A program made the translations under genes and the position numbers. The notes under the pieces were generated by a model. That model made no database searches. It was not told where the DNA came from and worked only from the letters and a program-made list of their open reading frames with translations. A DNA stretch of 64,000 nt from Torymus aiolomorphi (Eukaryota > Arthropoda > Insecta > Hymenoptera > Torymidae), in contig CM070873.1 of NCBI GenBank assembly GCA_036365515.1, positions 21,503,257 through 21,567,256 of the forward strand, read 5' to 3'. Shown in pieces: positions 59,027 to 64,000 of the stretch. Within the stretch, counting starts at the first letter, position 1. Each line of letters starts with the position of its first letter.

Positions 59027-59308
59027 TCTTTCGTTATAACGCTATTGACGAGCGGATTATTCTCCCGCAAATAAGTTTTGACTCTAGATAAATGTAAGTT
59101 CCTACTGTTATTGTTGAGCCTGAAGTTAAAATAATTGTTATATAAAAAAATTTTTTTTAATTTTTTAATTTTGTACTACTAAGATACTCCTGAAGAGGGA
59201 CATGAAATAAATGTCCGAAACGTCGAGGAATAAAAACTGGTGTTTTATTTAACAACCTTCAAAACCTCAGATTGGTAGAAACTAGGCCATTAGCATCCTG
59301 AATAAATC
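59027..59308 (+). repeat. PLE pLTR (5' of the plus copy, shared with the inverted copy)
   Basis: Begins CTCTTTCGTTATAACGC and ends GCATCCTGAATAAATC. The same sequence, with few differences, is at 62212-62484 (direct) and 57514-57795 (inverted). It carries an intact hammerhead-like core (next entry) and AATAAA-containing sequence after it. Confidence 0.85.
59185..59226 (+). ncRNA. Hammerhead-like ribozyme motif with intact CUGANGA core
   Basis: CTGAAGA (59190-59196) fits the conserved CUGANGA box. Stem II is GGACAT (59198-59203) pairing with ATGTCC (59211-59216) across a GAAATAA loop. GAAAC and GTC follow at 59217-59224, matching the GAAA box and a GUC cleavage triplet, with almost no helix III, as in minimal PLE hammerheads. 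The corresponding box at 62364 and 57641 is CGGAAGA. Activity is inferred, not shown. Confidence 0.55.
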
Positions 59309-59352
59309 AAATAGTATACTGAGTCTACCAGTAGCGGCAAAAAAGTGCTAAA

Positions 59353-59874
59353 AATCTTTGAAGACGTCTGGCCTGAAATACGTTCGTCTCTCACACAATT
59401 ACAACCAGTGTGTCAATCAACATGGATAATCTGAATACCGTTCAACGAAGACATCTTCAAGGCAACAATACACAGCGTAAAGACTTACTTTGTTATTTAC
59501 TTACAAACCGGAAAGATTCTAATATTTGTTTAATTATGCATTTGTTTTATTTAGTTTTTGATTTCGATACATAAAAACAGTTTCATAGACTAACAAAAGT
59601 TCTATATAGTGTAAAACGATTGAGTGAAAAGTGTAAATTTCTTGTGTTGTGCAGATTTTATCAAGTTATTCCCAAGCATTTAAATTTCGTTAAATTTCGT
59701 TACAAACAACTTAAGAAATAATTACATGTTTCCTAAAAACTCCAGAACAAAACAAAATAAATTGATTGATTATATAATTTTTAGATTGTTAAACATTGAA
59801 ATCAGTGACATTCATATAAAAATTTCTAGTAAAAGAAAATAGTAGAAAAAGAGTGCAAAAAATTAAAAAGTATA
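59353..59874 (+). other. PLE 5' region / interrupted flank
   Basis: AT-rich leader of the plus PLE copy. Its first ~120 bp contain a coding-like piece (VLKIFEDVWPEIRSSLTQLQ) that may belong to the sequence the element entered. Confidence 0.4.
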
Positions 59875-62088
59875 GTGGGGAATGAGTTGGTTGAATCTTT
59901 CGTCGACTATTACACAACAAAATTAAATTTTATAATAATGAAATTTCGATGTAAATTAGAGAAAAAACTTGATAATATCTATTTCAAAAAGTACAAAATA
60001 GTATTAGAAAAAGACCGTTATAAAGAAAATACGATCGCATGCCATGGAAATATCAACCAGCAAAACATTGACGCGGGGCGATGACCTCTCAATGAAGGTG
60101 CAAAATGGTGTGTCAATGTTTCGAATATTGAACTCCCGGTGTATGTAATCGATATTCTTAAGTTAGGTGAAAAATTCAATTTTAACAACAAGTTTGACCA
60201 AAAGTTAACGTTAAACTATGCAAAGAATTTTGAAATGTTTATAAAAAAGTATCCTGAAAAAACCGAAATCCCAGAAATAAGAGACACCTTTTTGAGTACA
60301 GTTAAAAAATTCTATAACAAAAATTTGTCAATACAATCTCATTTTGACAAAAAATTTAAAATAGATTTTACAAAAACCAAAGAATTCATCAAAAATAACC
60401 CAGACATTTTGATAACCCGGGCTGACAAAGGTAATATTACAGTCGTTATTAAGAAATCAACTTATTACGAAAAAACTGAAGCTTTATTTAATGATAATAA
60501 ATATTATGAGTGTATTGACAAAAACCCGCTACCGAATTTAGAAAAAAAATCTAATGATTTAATAAAACGGTTAAATAAGATGGATTTCACAGGTTTTGGT
60601 AAAACATTGGAACCTGTATTACAAAAGTTTAATGTTTCAAAAGCCTATGGTTTAATAAAAATCCATAAAACAGGTTTTCCCATTAGACCCATAATTTCCA
60701 CTGTCAATTCGCCGACCTGCAATATTTCAAAATTCTTTGCAAAGTTTCTGAAAAATAATTTAAAACCCCCATGTTCTCATACAGATAATATCTTAAAATT
60801 AAAACAAATAATAGATAATATCCGAATACCTCCAGAAAATGTTGTTATAAGTTTAGACGTCGTCAGTCTTTTTACGAATGTCCCAGAATATTTGGTTTCT
60901 ATAGGAATAGAAAAGAGATGGCAACAATTATATAATCAAATTAATATGAACTACACTGAATTTCTAAAGGTTATTAAATTCATTCTTAATAATAATTTTT
61001 TCCGATTTAATAGAAAATTTTATAGACAAATTTTTGGTTCTGCGATGGGTAATCCCATAAGCCCGATTCTATCAGATATTGTTATGGAAGATTTGGAAAT
61101 CGAATGTATAAATAAATTGAAATCAAAACCGATATTCTATTTTCGATATATTGACGATATTATATTGTGTATACATAAAGATTGTATAGATGAAAAGTTA
61201 AATGTCTTTAACTCTTATGACGATAACTTACAGTTTACAGTTGAATGACCGCAAGAGAATAACATAAGCTTTTTAGATGTACAATTTATCGTCGATAATA
61301 ACAGACACATTATTACAAATTGTTATAGAAAACCGACCTCTTCGGGAAGGTATTTAAATTTTCACTCGCACCATCCGTTGAGCAATAAAATTGCAATTAT
61401 TTACTGCTTAGTAGACCGTGCTGTTAAATTGTCACATGAATCTTTTCATAACAAAAATATTTCGTTTATTAGAAAATTACTATTACAAAATAATTATCCG
61501 AAAAAACTCATGGATACTTATGTAAAACGGAGGTTAAATACGATAAAGTTTACTAATACTACATCAAAAAATTCCAAAGTTAAAAATAAATTACGTATAT
61601 GTTTACCGTTTGTTAAAGAAATGGAATATTTTGTAAAAAGTTTTTTCAAGAAAATCAATACTAATGTAACCTACAGTATGGTCAATAAATTGAATAATAT
61701 TATCAGGTTAGGAAAAGATAAAAATGAAAAGATGAATAATAATAATGTTGTATATAAAATAAATTGTTCTAATTGTAATACATCTTATGTGAGACAGACG
61801 TGTAGAAGATTAGACATAAGAATTAAAGAATACAAAAAGAGATATATTGACGGAGATAACAAGTCGTCGCTGTTTTTACATAAAAATGAGAATGACCACA
61901 TAATTGATTTTAATAATATTAAAATTCTAGATACGGAACATAACACACAAAAAAGATTATTTTCTGAAGCCGTTCACATTCACAGTCAGAGTAATTTTAT
62001 GAATAAACAGTTCGAAATTAATATTTTGCCTAAAGAGTATAAAAGTCTGATTTACGAATGCGAATTTTTATCTCCACATAAGCTATAA
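59875..62088 (+). pseudogene. Penelope-like reverse transcriptase/GIY-YIG protein, two in-frame TGA
   Basis: One frame runs from ATG 59875 to TAA 62086-62088 (about 737 codons) with only two stops, TGA 60082-60084 and TGA 61246-61248. Order: an N-terminal basic helical region, WCVNVSNIELPVYVIDILKL and LGEKFNFN (PLE N-terminal motif), ITRADKGNITVVIKK, YGLIKIHKTGFPIRPIISTV, motif A VISLDVVSLFTNVP, motif B FGSAMGNPISPILSDIVMED and motif C YFRYIDDIILCI. FLDVQFIVD, SGRYLNFHSHHPLSNK and a linker follow, then a GIY-YIG-type domain (VVYKINCSNCNTSYVRQTCR, RIKEYKKRYIDGD). RT catalytic Asp residues are intact. The second TGA equals a CGA codon in the minus copy, a C-to-T change at a CpG. Close identity to the minus copy suggests recent activity. 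Confidence 0.88.
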
Positions 62089-62211
62089 CGTTATACAGTG
62101 ATATTACGCCCCACTTGTCTCATACTTACATTGTCAGAGCGGTCGAGTAATGTACATACATATACACACATACTAATACAGTCTCACTATATAAAGCCGA
62201 ACTCTTTCGTT
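62089..62211 (+). promoter_or_regulatory. PLE 3' region with TATA-like element
   Basis: Contains CTCACTATATAAAGCCGAAC at 62182-62201, with the same sequence inverted at about 57799. CTATATAAAG could be a promoter TATA box placed just upstream of the pLTR, in keeping with tandem PLE transcription, though this is inference. Confidence 0.4.
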
Positions 62212-62484
62212 ATAACGCAATTGACGAGCGGATTGTTCTCCCGCAAATAAGTTTTGACTCTAGATAAATGTAAGTTCCTACTGTTATTGTTGAGCCTGAA
62301 GTTAAAATAATTTTTATATAAAAAAATTTTTTTTAATTTTTTAATTTTGTAATACTAAGATACTCCGGAAGAGGAACATGAGATAAATGTCCGAAACGTC
62401 GAGGAATAAAAACTGGTGTTTTATTTAACAACCTTCAACACCTCAGATTGGTAGAAACTAGGCCATTAGCATCCTGAATAAATC
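62212..62484 (+). repeat. PLE pLTR (3' of the plus copy)
   Basis: Direct copy of 59027-59308 with a few differences. The hammerhead-like core at 62364-62404 reads CGGAAGA (not CTGAAGA) and its stem II is weakened (GAACAT against ATGTCC). Ends at GAATAAATC, beyond which unrelated sequence begins. Confidence 0.85.
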
Positions 62485-62719
62485 CCGAATTATGGGCCAT
62501 CCGAAAAACGAACAACCTTCTCAATAATAAGTTAACGGGATTATGAGAAAGTATTAGTCTAAAAGTCAATAAATAATTTTTTATTTACAAATTCTTAGCT
62601 TGTAAAAAACTAGCTCTTACATATATAAATAAATATTATCTCTTGCTTTAGTAACGTATGATGAACATCGGAATTCTCAGACGTAATTGACGTCATTGCG
62701 CCACTGATGAGGCTGTCCT
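62485..62719 (-). terminator. 3' flank of the Tyr-Gly-rich gene, poly(A) signals
   Basis: On the minus strand, downstream of the stop at 62720, AATAAA-type signals appear near 62628 and 62580 (TTTATT on the plus strand). This is consistent with the mRNA ending 100-150 bases after the stop. Confidence 0.45.
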
Positions 62720-64000
62720 TTAATCGCAGGAGATGTCGTCTTCCTCGCTGCTGTCGTACGTTGCAGGATAGCTGTACTTGGCTGGGCTGTAGGAGCCAGA
62801 GCTGTAACGGGGGAGACTGCTAGCGCTAGGATCATAACCGTAAGCCACAGATCCGGGACCGTAAGATTTCGGGCCGTAAGAAAGGGATCGGGAGCTGTAA
62901 GAAAGGGATCCAGAGCCGTAACGAATGGGTCCAACGGCGTTACCATACGATTTGGAGCCGTAAGCCGCGGATGCTGGACGGTAAGCAGCGGGTGCTGGGC
63001 GGTAAGCAGCGGGTACTGGGCGGTAAACAGCTGGAGCTGGGCCGTAAGCAACGGGTGCTGGACCATAAACAGCTGGAGCTGGGCCGTAAGAAACTGAGCC
63101 GGAAACAGCAGGAGCTGAGCCGTAAGCCGCAGGAGCTGGACCGTAAACAGCTGGAGCCGGGACGTAAGCAGCGGGAGCTGGACCATAAGAAACTGAGCCG
63201 AAAGCAGCAGGTGCTGGGCGGTAAGCAGCGGGAGCTGGGCCGTAAGAAGCTGAGCCGGAACCAGCGGGAGCTGAACCATAAACAACTGGAACTGGGCCGT
63301 AAGAAGCTGAGCCGGAAGCAGCGGGAGCTGAACCATAAACAACTGGAACTGGGCCGTAAGAAGCTGAGCCGGAAGCAGCAGGAGCCGGACCGTAAGCCGC
63401 GGGAGCTGGACCGTAAACAGCTGGAGCCGGAACGTAAGCAACGGGAGCTGAACCGTAAACAGCTGAAGCTGGGCCGTAAGAAACTGAGCCGTAAGCAGCG
63501 GGAGCTGAACCATAAACAGCTGATACTGGGCCGTAAGAAGCTGAGCTAGAAGCAACGGGAACTGGGCCGTAAGCCGCGGGAGCTGGACCGTAAGCAGCTG
63601 GAGCTGCGACATAAGCAGCGGGAGCTGAACTATAAACAGCTGAAACTGAGCCGTAAGAAGCTGAGCCGGAAGCAGCGGGAGCTGGGCCGTAAGCAGCGGG
63701 AGCTGGACCGTAAACAGCTGGAGCTGGACGGTAAGAAGCGGAGCCGTAAGCGGGAGCTGGGCTGTAAGAAGCTGAGCCGGAAGCAGCAGGAGCCGGGCCG
63801 TAAGCAGCGGGAGCTGAAACGTAAACAGCTCGAGCTGGGCCGTAAGAAGCTGAGCCGGAAGAGGCGGGAGCTGGACCGTAAACAGCTGAAGCTGGGCCGT
63901 ATGAAGCAGAGCCGAAATCAGTGGGAGCTGGGGCGTAAGAAGCTGTGCCAGAAGCAGCTGAGCGGTAAGAAGCTGAGCCATAAGCAGTGGGAGCTGGCCT
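62720..64000 (-). CDS. Tyr-Gly-Pro-Ala repeat structural protein, 3' exon or partial gene
   Basis: The true frame (plus-strand codons at positions equal to 2 mod 3) is open from the window edge to TAA 62720-62722, giving 426 residues with the 5' end outside the window. It encodes short repeats of the type [16 protein letters not shown] with variants [12 protein letters not shown] and PVRYG; Tyr-Gly recurs about every six to eight residues. Towards the C-terminus the repeats become Ser/Lys-rich ([18 protein letters not shown]) and the protein ends with an acidic tail, [13 protein letters not shown]. Such Tyr/Gly/Ala/Pro low-complexity composition is typical of insect structural secreted proteins (cuticle, silk or eggshell). 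The exact family is not identifiable and the signal peptide would lie outside the window. Two longer ORFs over the same DNA (Leu-Thr-Ala-Gln and Lys-Gln-Arg-Glu-Leu repeats) are frame shadows. Confidence 0.75.
   Translation of the reverse strand, partial: RPAPTAYGSASYRSAASGTASYAPAPTDFGSASYGPASAVYGPAPASSGSASYGPARAVYVSAPAAYGPAPAASGSASYSPAPAYGSASYRPAPAVYGPAPAAYGPAPAASGSASYGSVSAVYSSAPAAYVAAPAAYGPAPAAYGPVPVASSSASYGPVSAVYGSAPAAYGSVSYGPASAVYGSAPVAYVPAPAVYGPAPAAYGPAPAASGSASYGPVPVVYGSAPAASGSASYGPVPVVYGSAPAGSGSASYGPAPAAYRPAPAAFGSVSYGPAPAAYVPAPAVYGPAPAAYGSAPAVSGSVSYGPAPAVYGPAPVAYGPAPAVYRPVPAAYRPAPAAYRPASAAYGSKSYGNAVGPIRYGSGSLSYSSRSLSYGPKSYGPGSVAYGYDPSASSLPRYSSGSYSPAKYSYPATYDSSEEDDISCD

Larger units (their letters stand above)
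57478..59352 (-). mobile_element. Penelope-like element, truncated copy bounded by inverted pLTRs
   Basis: The unit is framed by inverted repeats. 57478-57795 (minus) and 59027-59352 (plus) carry the same ~280-bp pLTR plus a further ~43 bp (CAAATAGTATACTGAGTCTA and beyond) in opposite orientation. Between them lies the C-terminal ~370 codons of the PLE protein on the minus strand, cut at about 59018. Inverted pLTR arrangement is a known PLE habit. The extra 43 bp outside the pLTR shows that flanking DNA was duplicated in inverted orientation too. Confidence 0.8.

Noticed and set aside
62971..63549. 192-codon plus-strand ORF with Lys-Gln-Arg-Glu-Leu repeats
   Set aside because: Antisense shadow of the same repeat; no independent support.
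62677..63981. 434-codon minus-strand ORF with Leu-Thr-Ala-Gln-Leu repeats
   Set aside because: Shadow of the Tyr-Gly-Pro-Ala frame. It lacks a plausible family and its non-repetitive end is not protein-like.

Overview
The window looks like a transposon-dense, AT-rich stretch of an animal nuclear genome, most likely an insect and possibly a hymenopteran. The evidence is a mellifera-type mariner, an LOA-like non-LTR element, a Helitron, Penelope-like elements (PLEs), long (GT)n and (CT)n tracts, and a Tyr-Gly-Pro-Ala-rich protein resembling insect cuticle or silk proteins. I see no bacterial operons, tRNA, rRNA or CRISPR. The only host-type gene with an intact frame is that structural protein at the right edge (62720-64000, minus strand). 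Its frame is hidden by longer spurious ORFs in two other frames.

Layout. 0.5-1 kb: an 81-bp minisatellite. 2.4-6.5 kb: an LTR with a primer-binding-site-like segment, an A-rich leader, and an unusual ORF carrying ten CCHC zinc knuckles. 7.3-12.4 kb: a decayed LOA-like retrotransposon. 12.5-13.2 kb: a long foldback element. 16.7-19.2 kb: two satellite arrays (291 bp and 313 bp). 19.9-24 kb: TIR elements and dispersed repeats. 25.4-26.1 kb: a CT/CG satellite. 26.8-31.5 kb: a broken RepHel Helitron on the minus strand. 31.6-34.1 kb: simple and inverted repeats. 34.1 kb: a pseudogene with an SDE2-like motif. 45.4-47 kb: a broken gene of an unnamed DDE-like family. 50.7-53.2 kb: a mariner. 53.9-57.1 kb: a MITE and foldback elements. 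57.5-62.5 kb: a head-to-head pair of PLEs with hammerhead-like motifs.

The most interesting signal is a non-coding repeat family seen as seven left ends (14.2, 21.5, 22.8, 35.3, 42.6, 47.0 and 47.8 kb) and about six right ends. The left end is a perfect hairpin, GCTTCCTCCTAGAGGAAGC, followed about 100-150 bp later by a (GT)n tract and a conserved block near CGACCGATTTTAACGGG. The interior has ~310-327 bp tandem units. The right end is GAGGAAGC (inverted repeat of the left end), then the stem-loop TGCCAATGAATTGGCA, GCGG and a T-run. Nested copies give empty-site comparisons: insertion falls within a T-run with no other target duplication. This layout (sub-terminal inverted repeats, 3' stem-loop, microsatellite, T-T target) is that of Helentron-associated non-autonomous elements such as Drosophila DINE-1. 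I infer a rolling-circle family of that kind, and it explains roughly 14-16 kb of otherwise featureless DNA.

Nesting gives a relative chronology: DDE-like gene, then HINE copy 6, then HINE copy 7 and the mariner inside it, then a ~1.2 kb insertion inside the mariner. In the 35-40 kb HINE region a 1.1-kb solo LTR and a TA-flanked MITE inserted later.
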